A stretch of 64,000 nucleotides of DNA from an uncultured Psychrosphaera sp. GTDB taxonomy: Bacteria > Pseudomonadota > Gammaproteobacteria > Enterobacterales > Alteromonadaceae. The notes beneath the pieces are model-generated. The model was not told the DNA's origin. It made no database searches and worked only from the letters and a program-made list of their open reading frames with translations. Position numbers and translations under genes: made by a program. The DNA is taken from contig NZ_CANMSK010000004.1 of assembly GCF_947500655.1 (NCBI RefSeq), positions 62,001 through 126,000 of the forward strand. The letters run 5' to 3'. Positions 29,115 to 36,909 of the stretch are shown here, piece after piece. Positions within the stretch are counted from its first letter, which is position 1. Every line of letters starts with the position of its first letter.

Positions 29115-30467
29115 ATGCTTAACAAACAACAAATTAAACAAACGTTAATTCTCGGTTGGCCAATCTCGTTACAGAATATTTTGGTCACATTATTGAGTAT
29201 GATTGACGTTGTTATGGTGAGCCATTTAGGTGATGCCGCCATTGGTGCCGTTGGTTTAGGTAACCGCGTCATGTTTGTTGTTATGGTTATTATATTGGGT
29301 CTTAGCTGGGGCGTTGGGATCTTAGCAGCGCAATATTATGGCGCAGGACAAACAAAAAGAATCCGCTTAAATATTCTTATCGGCAGCATTTACGGCATTA
29401 TTGCGTTAATACCTATTATTGTTTTAAACATCTTTTACGCTGATTCCATTCTTGCTTTAGGCACAGACAATCAAGAAGTTATCTCTTTGGGACAAAGTTA
29501 TCTATGGATAACTATGCCAAGTGTTATTTTTGTTGCTGTCACTCAAGTTATTGAAAACGCCCTACGCAGTATCAACCAAGTTAAATTACCGTTAATTTTT
29601 AGTGTTGTATCTATCATTCTTAACGTTATTTTAAATTACTGGTTAATCAATGGCGGTTTAGGTGTTGATGCTATGGGAGTCTCTGGCGCCGCATTAGCCA
29701 CTACGCTATCTAGATTGTTTCAAATGCTCATTCTGTTAGCCATTTTAAAATATATTAAACATGAACTTTCAGTGAAAAGATCTGACTTTGCTTTATTAGG
29801 CAATAAGGCCGATTGGACTAAACTGTTAAAGCTAATAGTGCCTATTATGCTTAGCTCTGGTGTTTGGGCATTAGGCACATTCTGTTATCAACTTATATAC
29901 AGCCGAATGGGTATTAATGAGCTAACTGTGATCAGTATGTTATTACCGATTGAGGCATTAATTGTATCCTTGTTTTTTGGTATTGCTTCTGCCTGCTCGA
30001 TTATGGTCGGTCAGCACCTTGGCGCAAATCGTAAGGTTGAGGCATGGAATACGGCAAAAACATTTGCACTACTATCCCCTTTTATTGCTATCTTTGTTGG
30101 GATACTTTTATTGTTGGCTCAAGAATATATTTTATTACCTTATCAGGGTGCATCTGCTGAGTCTTTAGCTTTGGCTAATCAAGCATTTGTGGTGATCACT
30201 TTATTGTCTTGGATGAAAGTGATTAACATGACGTTGGCAATGGGTGTATTACGAGCTGGCGGAGATAATAGATTTTGCCTAATAACGGATACAACTGCTA
30301 TGTGGTGTGTGGCATTACCATTAACATTTTTGGCGGCTTTTTATTGGCAATTTGCCTTTGTGTACGTACTGCTTTTTTCTTATTCTGAAGACTTTATCAA
30401 AGCGTTTATGTTTGGCATAAGAGTCAAAAATAAACGCTGGATGAATAACTTAGCTGACAAGAATTAA
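29115..30467 (+). CDS. MATE-family multidrug/cation antiporter
   Basis: A 450-residue inner-membrane protein with about twelve hydrophobic segments in two homologous halves. The opening WPISLQNILVTLLSMIDVVMVS and later DAAIGAVGLGNRV fit the MatE/NorM domain, which exports cationic drugs in exchange for Na+ or H+. ATG at 29115 has GGGA upstream; an upstream TTG at 29064 would add 17 poorly conserved residues. It overlaps the convergent rhomboid gene by four bases. The preceding phosphorelay genes are on the same strand but there is no evidence of a shared message. Confidence 0.88.
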   Translation: MLNKQQIKQTLILGWPISLQNILVTLLSMIDVVMVSHLGDAAIGAVGLGNRVMFVVMVIILGLSWGVGILAAQYYGAGQTKRIRLNILIGSIYGIIALIPIIVLNIFYADSILALGTDNQEVISLGQSYLWITMPSVIFVAVTQVIENALRSINQVKLPLIFSVVSIILNVILNYWLINGGLGVDAMGVSGAALATTLSRLFQMLILLAILKYIKHELSVKRSDFALLGNKADWTKLLKLIVPIMLSSGVWALGTFCYQLIYSRMGINELTVISMLLPIEALIVSLFFGIASACSIMVGQHLGANRKVEAWNTAKTFALLSPFIAIFVGILLLLAQEYILLPYQGASAESLALANQAFVVITLLSWMKVINMTLAMGVLRAGGDNRFCLITDTTAMWCVALPLTFLAAFYWQFAFVYVLLFSYSEDFIKAFMFGIRVKNKRWMNNLADKN

Positions 30468-31072
30468 ACAGCCTTCTCGTTATTACGAGCTTTAAACAAA
30501 TAAGCGATACCAATACCTGAAACAAATCCCCAGAAGTGTGCCGCCCAAGAGATATAAGGCAACATATTAAATAGTGATAACAAAGCGCCACCAAATAGAA
30601 CAAATGCCAAAATCGCACTAAACCAACTACGTAAACTCGGATTGAAAAATGCTTGAGTGAATAAAAAGCCAATCAGCGCATAGACAAGACCAGATGCACC
30701 AACAACAAGCCCTCCACTACCAAATAACCAAGTGCCAATACCTGAGCCTAATATACCTAACAATAAAACATACCTAAGCTGTTTACTGCCAACCGCAAGC
30801 CTAACTAAAATTCCAGTACCTAATAAAGAGATACTATTGGAAATAATATGACCAAAACCACCATGTAAAAATGGTGAAAATATAATTCCCATTAAACCAG
30901 ATAACGAACGAGGGCGAATACCAAAACTATTAAAGGTGGCAAAGGGAATAAAGAAATCGATTAAAAACACAATCCACATAATCGTTAAAAGTAACAAAAT
31001 GTCTTTTGGTAAAAACTTATTAACTGTTGGGTTATTTAACACGGATGTCTTTGGCGTTGAAGTATTTGGCAT
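30464..31072 (-). CDS. Rhomboid-family intramembrane serine protease
   Basis: A 202-residue polytopic membrane protein with six hydrophobic segments. The catalytic dyad is visible: Ser127 in GASGLVYA and His179 in WAAHFWGF. HGGFGHIISN (His70 and Asn79) provides the oxyanion-stabilising loop. Such enzymes cleave transmembrane substrates within the bilayer; the substrate is unknown. It follows the DUF6471 gene by four bases, so both are likely co-transcribed. It overlaps the MATE gene tail to tail. Confidence 0.9.
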   Translation of the reverse strand: MPNTSTPKTSVLNNPTVNKFLPKDILLLLTIMWIVFLIDFFIPFATFNSFGIRPRSLSGLMGIIFSPFLHGGFGHIISNSISLLGTGILVRLAVGSKQLRYVLLLGILGSGIGTWLFGSGGLVVGASGLVYALIGFLFTQAFFNPSLRSWFSAILAFVLFGGALLSLFNMLPYISWAAHFWGFVSGIGIAYLFKARNNEKAV

Positions 31073-31076
31073 CGGG

Positions 31077-31355
31077 CTATTCTTCTTTTAGTAATTTAAT
31101 AATATCGACCAAAGCGTCTTGCTCTACGTTTAGCACTTCGATAATGGCTACAAACAAATCGGCAGAGAACATACCTTTACTTACTTTACTGCGCAAATTC
31201 TCTGGGGTCATAACCAAACCATACTCTGCTAACTTATCCGCAAGGTCATTGTATTTTAATCCTTTTAACATCATAGCGGAACGAATGTAACGTGCTATTG
31301 TCTGTTTGTAAGGTGTCATTGCTTTACGGTTTTTGACGCTTTGATTTTGATCCAT
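31077..31355 (-). CDS. DUF6471 family small protein, HTH-like
   Basis: A 92-residue protein of the DUF6471 type, with the helical pattern LKYNDLADKL and ENLRSKVSKGMFSADLF that resembles a helix-turn-helix of Xre-like proteins. A DNA-binding role is plausible but unproven. It lies four bases upstream of the rhomboid gene on the same strand. Confidence 0.7.
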   Translation of the reverse strand: MDQNQSVKNRKAMTPYKQTIARYIRSAMMLKGLKYNDLADKLAEYGLVMTPENLRSKVSKGMFSADLFVAIIEVLNVEQDALVDIIKLLKEE

Positions 31356-31521
31356 TACATTAGCTCTCAGTTTTGCCTGATTATTAATTTATACCAATAA
31401 TAGTTAATAACGATTCGCAAACTTGATAAAAGTTTCAAACCTAAAGTTGGGTTATTAATCATTTGGTATGTTGCATTTATAGCATAAAAAATAATTAATA
31501 CGCAATTTTTGTGTCTTGATG

Positions 31522-31549
31522 TTGACATAATAAAACATAGTGCTATATT
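31522..31549 (+). promoter_or_regulatory. Near-consensus sigma-70 promoter of the yjf operon
   Basis: TTGACA at 31522-31527 and TATATT at 31544-31549 are separated by 16 bases, with TG one base before the -10 (extended -10). The transcript would start near 31556, about 33 bases before the yjfI start codon, which has AAGGA. Confidence 0.75.
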
Positions 31550-31588
31550 CGTGACCTATGTTACACAAATATAAAAAAGGAACCACCC

Positions 31589-31993
31589 ATGACTTGGAGT
31601 AACACTTCTTTAAAAACGCTAGCCGAATCTCAACCGGATTGGGTAGTTGAAGCGGAAGGCGACTGCCTTTCTATTTCAAACGATGAAGGTATCGATGCGT
31701 TTGTTTATGTTGGCTCGCAACAAATTATTGTTGAAACTGCCTTATTTCCAGCATCAGATGTTACCGATAAAGCAGCATTAAATGATTTGATTTTACATTC
31801 ACATCACTTATTACCGTTAACAGCAATTTGCATCAATAAAATTGGCGACCAAGATTATTACGTCGCATTTGGTGCCTTATCTGTTGCTAGTAAAGATTCA
31901 GTGGTTGTAGAAGAAATTGAAACCTTATTTGTTAACACCAGCGAATTTTTAGATTTATATAACCAATTTCTAACTCAGGAGAAAACAGCATGA
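31589..31993 (+). CDS. yjfI: YjfI (DUF2170) protein
   Basis: A 134-residue soluble acidic protein matching YjfI/DUF2170, whose function is uncharacterised. No enzyme motif or membrane segment is visible. It starts the yjfIJKLMC operon right behind a strong promoter and overlaps yjfJ by four bases, so the two are probably coupled and may interact. An AAGGA ribosome-binding site precedes the start. Confidence 0.87.
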   Translation: MTWSNTSLKTLAESQPDWVVEAEGDCLSISNDEGIDAFVYVGSQQIIVETALFPASDVTDKAALNDLILHSHHLLPLTAICINKIGDQDYYVAFGALSVASKDSVVVEEIETLFVNTSEFLDLYNQFLTQEKTA

Positions 31994-32682
31994 GCTTAAA
32001 AAAATTATGGACTGCATTACGCGGCGCGACGAACGAAAGTCTTGAAGCTGTTGCCGATAGCCAATCGATTCGAATACTAGATCAAGAATTACGAGATGCA
32101 AAAAAAGAATTGCAGGCTTGTGATGAAAACCTAACAAAAATAATGGCTAAACGTAAATTAACGGAAGCTAAAACTAAGTCGTTAACGAGTGAAGTTGAGA
32201 CTTATACTAATCACGCTATCGCAGCCAGTGAAAAAGGTGATGAAGCATTAGCAATTGAATGTGCTGAACGCGTTTCAGAATTAGAAACTAATTTAGAAGT
32301 AGAACAAAGCATTCTAACTGGTTTCACAACGTCTGAAAAAACGTTAAAAGCCAACATAGCTAAAGCAAAAACCAATGTACGTAGAATGGAACAACAAATT
32401 GACCAAGTTAAAGCAACTGAGTCAGTTCAAAAAGCACAAGTTGCTGTTTCATCTCGTCACATGGGTGCAAACACTAAAGTGAAAACAGCGCTAGATAGCT
32501 TAGAACGCATCAAGCAAAAACAGCAACAACGTAGTGCTGAACTTGAAGCCGCTGAAGAGCTTGCTAATGAAGAATCTGGCAGCAGCTTAGACGCTAAGTT
32601 AAAGCAAGCTGGCATTCAACCAGGTGGCGAAGTTAAAGGTAGTGACAAACTAGCCCAACTTCTAGCAAAGAAAAAAGGGTAA
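31990..32682 (+). CDS. yjfJ: PspA/IM30-family coiled-coil protein YjfJ
   Basis: A 230-residue protein, almost wholly charged helix, of the PspA/IM30/Vipp1 family. The beginning WTALRGATNES and the long coiled coil over residues 25-190 are typical. A polar C-terminal part (GGEVKGSDKLAQLLAKKKG, shown shortened: KLAQLLAKKKG) differs from PspA itself. PspA homologues form membrane-binding ESCRT-III-like polymers that seal or reshape stressed membranes. The pspF/B/C genes are not seen near, so this belongs to the YjfJ branch. It is followed by an attenuator-like hairpin. Confidence 0.9.
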   Translation: MSLKKLWTALRGATNESLEAVADSQSIRILDQELRDAKKELQACDENLTKIMAKRKLTEAKTKSLTSEVETYTNHAIAASEKGDEALAIECAERVSELETNLEVEQSILTGFTTSEKTLKANIAKAKTNVRRMEQQIDQVKATESVQKAQVAVSSRHMGANTKVKTALDSLERIKQKQQQRSAELEAAEELANEESGSSLDAKLKQAGIQPGGEVKGSDKLAQLLAKKKG

Positions 32683-32695
32683 AACCTTAAGTGAT

Positions 32696-32729
32696 AAAAA
32701 AACAGTGCTCCCAACCGCACTGTTTTTTT
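32696..32729 (+). terminator. Intra-operon hairpin between yjfJ and yjfK
   Basis: A 13-bp perfect stem (32696-32708 with 32717-32729), core ACAGTGC/GCACTGT, ending in seven T. By sequence it is a good rho-independent terminator, yet lies between genes normally co-transcribed. It would give an excess of yjfI-yjfJ message over the distal genes. Confidence 0.82.
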
Positions 32730-32762
32730 CGTTTTGTGCTTATTAATATTTGAGTTGTCATT

Positions 32763-33413
32763 ATGTTCAGTAAAATTTTCGGTAAAAAAGAAGAAGTTAA
32801 TCCATTAGAAAATACACCAAGTATTATGGGATTAAGAATTGGCGGAAGCTTCGATGTTGATCCGCTATTGTTACGTTTAACAGAAAGTGAACTTATCGTT
32901 AGTGGCTGCTCACCAACGCAAATAATCCAAGCTGCTGGTATTGTCGATTTAGACGGCACTTGGGTATATCGTTTTTACACCGATGACGAGGCTTTTTTAC
33001 AGGTTATCGCTGAGGGCGGGCAAAATGATGAACACGTTGTTGATGTAAAATTGTTTCATTTCTATGATACCCTCGAGATCGCAGACAAAGCGATATGGGA
33101 TGAAATTCTCAGCAAAAAAATTGGTACGCCGACGTATGATTTAGAGTCGCAAACATTTGAACGCGTTTGGACTTCGGCCAGTGAGTATCACAATCCAGTG
33201 CATATGGCAGAAAAAACGTTTGATGAAACTGGCGAAAGTTCTGAAACAGATCAATTTACTATGTTGTTTGAAAGACCTATATCGGGTAATAATACCGAAT
33301 CATTATTTATCTCAGCCGAAGAAAAATTAGAAGAAGCTGGGTATTTAAGTCGCTGTTTAGTAATAAGTACTGGTATTACATTATCAGCAGCGCAAATAAC
33401 AATTCACGGTTAA
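32763..33413 (+). CDS. yjfK: YjfK (DUF2491) protein
   Basis: A 216-residue soluble protein of the DUF2491/YjfK family, uncharacterised. An acidic composition and the segments NTPSIMGLRIGGSFDVDPL (read here as GLRIGGSFDVDPL) and GTWVYRFYTDDEAFLQV are recognisable. No signal peptide or membrane helix is present. It follows the hairpin after yjfJ and is 60 bases before yjfL. A cytosolic partner of the membrane proteins in the same operon is the most likely role, which is inference only. Confidence 0.85.
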   Translation: MFSKIFGKKEEVNPLENTPSIMGLRIGGSFDVDPLLLRLTESELIVSGCSPTQIIQAAGIVDLDGTWVYRFYTDDEAFLQVIAEGGQNDEHVVDVKLFHFYDTLEIADKAIWDEILSKKIGTPTYDLESQTFERVWTSASEYHNPVHMAEKTFDETGESSETDQFTMLFERPISGNNTESLFISAEEKLEEAGYLSRCLVISTGITLSAAQITIHG

Positions 33414-33473
33414 TCTGGTAATTAAGAGATTAACCAATCACTGACATTAACATTTGTTTAACAAGGACATTCC

Positions 33474-33884
33474 ATGGAACATAACTTATTAACAGCCGTC
33501 GCTAACTTCGGTTTATATTTTGGTTTATCAATCGTATTTTTGGTTGTATTCAAATTCGCTTACACTTTCATCACGCCACATGACGAATGGAAGTTAATTA
33601 AAGAAGAAAAAAGTACCTCTGCCGCGATTGGTTTTGGTGGTGCTATTTTAGGTTTTTCACTTGCCTTAGCAGGCGCTGCAACTAACTCTGTATCGGTTGT
33701 TGATTTTGCCACTTGGGGATTAATCGCTTTAGTTGCTCAATGTCTTGCTTTTGCCATTATCCGTTTTGGCTTTATGCCACGCATAGTACAACGCATTGAA
33801 GACAATGAAATAAGTGCTGGTGTTATGTTAGGTGTTATTAATGTTTCTATAGGTGTTTTAAACGCTGCATGCATGAGCTACTAA
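33474..33884 (+). CDS. yjfL: YjfL, DUF350 inner-membrane protein
   Basis: A 136-residue integral membrane protein with four hydrophobic segments (about 10-28, 45-65, 75-97 and 112-132), the DUF350 fold. The charged loop HDEWKLIKEEKSTSAAIGFGG is typical of the family. Function is unknown; DUF350 proteins often accompany PspA-like and ATP-grasp genes. It is followed by yjfM after ten bases. Confidence 0.87.
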   Translation: MEHNLLTAVANFGLYFGLSIVFLVVFKFAYTFITPHDEWKLIKEEKSTSAAIGFGGAILGFSLALAGAATNSVSVVDFATWGLIALVAQCLAFAIIRFGFMPRIVQRIEDNEISAGVMLGVINVSIGVLNAACMSY

Positions 33885-33894
33885 GGAGAATTCT

Positions 33895-34512
33895 GTGAAA
33901 CGTTCTCAATTTATTAATTTAGACTTGATGCGCAAAGTTAAACCTAAGTTTCTTTTGCGCCCTATCGCGCTTGGTATTACCGCAGCTTTATTATCGGCAT
34001 GTGGCAATAACCAAGAAGTAAAGGTAGTGAGTTCAGTTGACGATTGTGTCAGCAATACCTCGCTCGATTTAGAAGAATGCGAAATAGCTTACAAAAGCGC
34101 ATTAGCTGAGTCAGAAAAAACCAGTCCTAAATATAAGACAATGAATGCTTGTGTGTCTGAGTTTGGTCCTGATCAGTGTGTACAAAGTCAAAATCAAAGT
34201 ATCTTTATGCCATTAATGGCTGGTTTCATGATCAATGAGTTATTGTTCAACCGAAATCGTAATTCCTATGGCGGTTATTACAACCCAGTTTACCGTTACA
34301 ATCGACCTTACTCTTCACATCATAATTCAATGATGTTGGCCGATGGAACTTCAATTGGTAAATACGGTAAAAGCTCATATAACGTCAGTAAATCTGCAAC
34401 CAAACAAAAACCTATGGTTACTAGAACAGTTTCCCGTGGTGGTTTTGGTTCAGTTGCATCTGCTAAGTCCAATTGGGGCGGTGGTAGCAAATCTAGAGGC
34501 TGGGGCGGATAG
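33895..34512 (+). CDS. yjfM: YjfM, DUF1190 lipoprotein
   Basis: A 205-residue lipoprotein of the DUF1190 family. A basic leader and hydrophobic stretch end in the lipobox LSAC at about residue 42. The mature part holds conserved cysteines in short segments (DDCVS, LEECE, NACVSEFG, DQCVQS) and a Tyr/Asn/Gly-rich middle. The tail is Gly/Ser/Trp rich (GGGSKSRGWGG). The GTG start at 33895 has AAGGAG upstream. Location is inner or outer membrane, facing the periplasm. It sits just three bases before yjfC. Confidence 0.85.
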   Translation: MKRSQFINLDLMRKVKPKFLLRPIALGITAALLSACGNNQEVKVVSSVDDCVSNTSLDLEECEIAYKSALAESEKTSPKYKTMNACVSEFGPDQCVQSQNQSIFMPLMAGFMINELLFNRNRNSYGGYYNPVYRYNRPYSSHHNSMMLADGTSIGKYGKSSYNVSKSATKQKPMVTRTVSRGGFGSVASAKSNWGGGSKSRGWGG

Positions 34513-34515
34513 TTT

Positions 34516-35712
34516 ATGTTGCGCTTACCCATAAAAGAACGTGATGGTTGGCAAGCTAAAGCCGAAGAGTTCGGCTTTAAGTTTCATACCATGTACGGCG
34601 AACAATATTGGGACGAAAGCGCATACTATCAATTTACTTTAGAGCAAATTGAACAAGACTTAGAAGCACCAACTGAAGAAATACACAAAATGTGTTTGGC
34701 CGTTGTCGACAAAGTGATCAATGACGACGAGTTAATGACTAGATTCTGTTTGCCAAAGCAGCATTGGAATTTTATTCGTCAGTCTTGGCTAAATGGTGAT
34801 CCGAGTTTATATTCAAGATTAGATTTTGCTTATTCAGGCGATGGCCCAGCCAAACTTTATGAAAACAATGCAGACACCCCAACCAGTGTTTACGAAACCG
34901 GATTTTGGCAATGGTTATGGTTACAAGACAACGTTGATAATCACACATTAAATAAACGTGCCGACCAATTTAATAGCCTGCAAGAAAAACTGGTTAATCG
35001 CTTTTCAGACCTACAATTTCTAACGCCTGACCGACAATTGCATTTTTCCTGCTGTAAAGACACAGAAGAAGACCGAGGCACAGTTCAATACTTAGAAGAT
35101 TGTGCTAACGCTGCCGGTATCAGCACTAAGTTTGTGTATATTGAAGATATTGGCCGAGATAAAGACGGTAACTTTACTGATTTAGATAACCAAGTGATCT
35201 CATGGATGTTCAAGTTATATCCTTGGGAATTTATGATGCAGGAAGAATTTGGTGAATTGTTGGGCACCAACAATATTCGCTGGATAGAACCACCTTGGAA
35301 AAGCATTTTATCTAATAAAGCGTTATTACCAATGTTATGGAAAATGTTCCCAAACCACCCAAATTTATTACCCGCTTTTTTTGAAGATGAATTACATAAA
35401 GCCAAAGATATTAATCGCTTAGTAAAAAAACCTATTTTTTCAAGAGAAGGCGCAAACATCTCTTTTCTGACTAATAAAGATGGTGTATTTGTTCCTGAAG
35501 AACAATTGTCCGATGCAAATCTATCTGACGGACCTTACGGCAAAGAAGGTTACATCTACCAAGCTGCCTACATGCTGCCGCAATATGGGAAAAATCATAC
35601 TCTTATTGGTAGCTGGTTGGTTGACGATCAAGCCGCTGGCATTTCAATGCGGGAAGACTCTGGGCCTATCACCCAAGATATGAGCCGTTTTATGCCTCAT
35701 ATTATTTTATAA
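34516..35712 (+). CDS. yjfC: YjfC, glutathionylspermidine synthetase-like ATP-grasp ligase
   Basis: A 398-residue protein of the glutathionylspermidine synthase-like ATP-grasp family. It contains only the synthetase region; the amidase domain of bifunctional Gss (~620 residues) is missing. Family segments LYENNADTPTSVYE (near 117-130), LKYPWEFM-like LYPWEFMM and the C-terminal FSREGANISF and GSWLVDDQAAG are visible, and contain probable Mg-ATP ligands. It probably forms an amide bond between a carboxylate and an amine, but neither substrate is known. It closes the yjf operon. Confidence 0.9.
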   Translation: MLRLPIKERDGWQAKAEEFGFKFHTMYGEQYWDESAYYQFTLEQIEQDLEAPTEEIHKMCLAVVDKVINDDELMTRFCLPKQHWNFIRQSWLNGDPSLYSRLDFAYSGDGPAKLYENNADTPTSVYETGFWQWLWLQDNVDNHTLNKRADQFNSLQEKLVNRFSDLQFLTPDRQLHFSCCKDTEEDRGTVQYLEDCANAAGISTKFVYIEDIGRDKDGNFTDLDNQVISWMFKLYPWEFMMQEEFGELLGTNNIRWIEPPWKSILSNKALLPMLWKMFPNHPNLLPAFFEDELHKAKDINRLVKKPIFSREGANISFLTNKDGVFVPEEQLSDANLSDGPYGKEGYIYQAAYMLPQYGKNHTLIGSWLVDDQAAGISMREDSGPITQDMSRFMPHIIL

Positions 35713-35802
35713 ATTAACTTTAAGAACCAACCACTTTACCGTTAGAATAAGCTTTCATCTTATTGGGCTTAACGCCTTCAAACCATACAGATAATTTCCT
35801 TA

Positions 35803-36720
35803 ATGAAAAATATAATTTTATTTATGCTTGCCGTCCTAATATGGGGCTCAACTTGGCTAGTTATTACTTTCCAACTTGGTGATGTTCATCCACTGGTTTC
35901 TGTATTTTATCGTTTTGCTATCGCGGCCGTTATCCTGTTGATTTATGCCAAATGGAAAAATTTATTTAAACCATTGAATGCAAAATCCCACATACTTCTA
36001 GCCTTGCAAGGTATATGTTTATTTGGCATTAACCACTGGGCTGTTTATCAAGGTGAGCATTATATTACCAGCGCTTTAGCAGCGGTAATGAGCACGTCTA
36101 TTATTTACCTTAATATTTTATTTGGTTGGATTTTATTGGGTAAACCTGTTGCTAAGGAAGTCTTAGGCGGTGCAATAATTGGCGTACTTGGGATCATTTT
36201 ACTATTTTTGCCTGAACTAACAAAAAGTGAAATGAGCCAACTTGCTTATTGGGGTTTAGGTTTGGTTTTTGTTGGCAGTATCTTAGCGTCTTTAGGCAAT
36301 ATAACCTCTGCTTATACACAACAATCTGGAATTGCCGTTACTCATGCAAATGCATTAAGCATGAGCTATGCGACCATTTTCTTAGCTTTGATCATTGCAG
36401 TTTCAGATATACATTTTAGTTTTAGTTATACCTTTGAATACATATCGTCTTTGTTATATTTAGCCATTTTTGGCTCTGTAATCGCATTCTGGGCTTACTT
36501 AACGTTAGTTGGCAATATAGGTGCCGACAAAGCGGGTTATGCAGTATTAGTTTATCCAGCTATCGCTCTTATTCTATCTTCATTATATGAGGATTACTTA
36601 TGGTCCTGGCAAAGCTTTTTGGGGTTAGGATTAATTGTATTGGGTAACTTAATAGCCATGAATAAGTGGCAACAAATTGGATTAGCTTTACGTATTTCTA
36701 AAACCAGAATTCGCGGCTAA
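35803..36720 (+). CDS. EamA-family (DMT) transporter
   Basis: A 305-residue inner-membrane protein with about ten hydrophobic helices in two EamA repeats (starts LIWGSTWLVITF; second half begins around residue 150). Members export amino acids, metabolites or drugs; the substrate is not predictable. It begins 90 bases after yjfC, so co-transcription is uncertain. A terminator hairpin follows it. Confidence 0.85.
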   Translation: MKNIILFMLAVLIWGSTWLVITFQLGDVHPLVSVFYRFAIAAVILLIYAKWKNLFKPLNAKSHILLALQGICLFGINHWAVYQGEHYITSALAAVMSTSIIYLNILFGWILLGKPVAKEVLGGAIIGVLGIILLFLPELTKSEMSQLAYWGLGLVFVGSILASLGNITSAYTQQSGIAVTHANALSMSYATIFLALIIAVSDIHFSFSYTFEYISSLLYLAIFGSVIAFWAYLTLVGNIGADKAGYAVLVYPAIALILSSLYEDYLWSWQSFLGLGLIVLGNLIAMNKWQQIGLALRISKTRIRG

Positions 36721-36784
36721 CTTATCTAAAATTCACTTTTGTTATATAAAATCACATTTATTTTAAACTGTTCCATCTGCAAGT

Positions 36785-36810
36785 AAGCCTTTAAGCAAAA
36801 GGCTTTTATT
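36785..36810 (+). terminator. Rho-independent terminator after the EamA gene
   Basis: AAGCCTTT (36785-36792) pairs with AAAGGCTT (36798-36805), loop of five bases, followed by TTATT. Confidence 0.65.
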
Positions 36811-36909
36811 CATTCTCGTTCTAAAAAAGTATTTAATTACATTCACATTTAAACTATTTGAAACTTTGTTGCGACTATAATGGGTAATCAAATCAAAGAT
36901 GAATTAACT

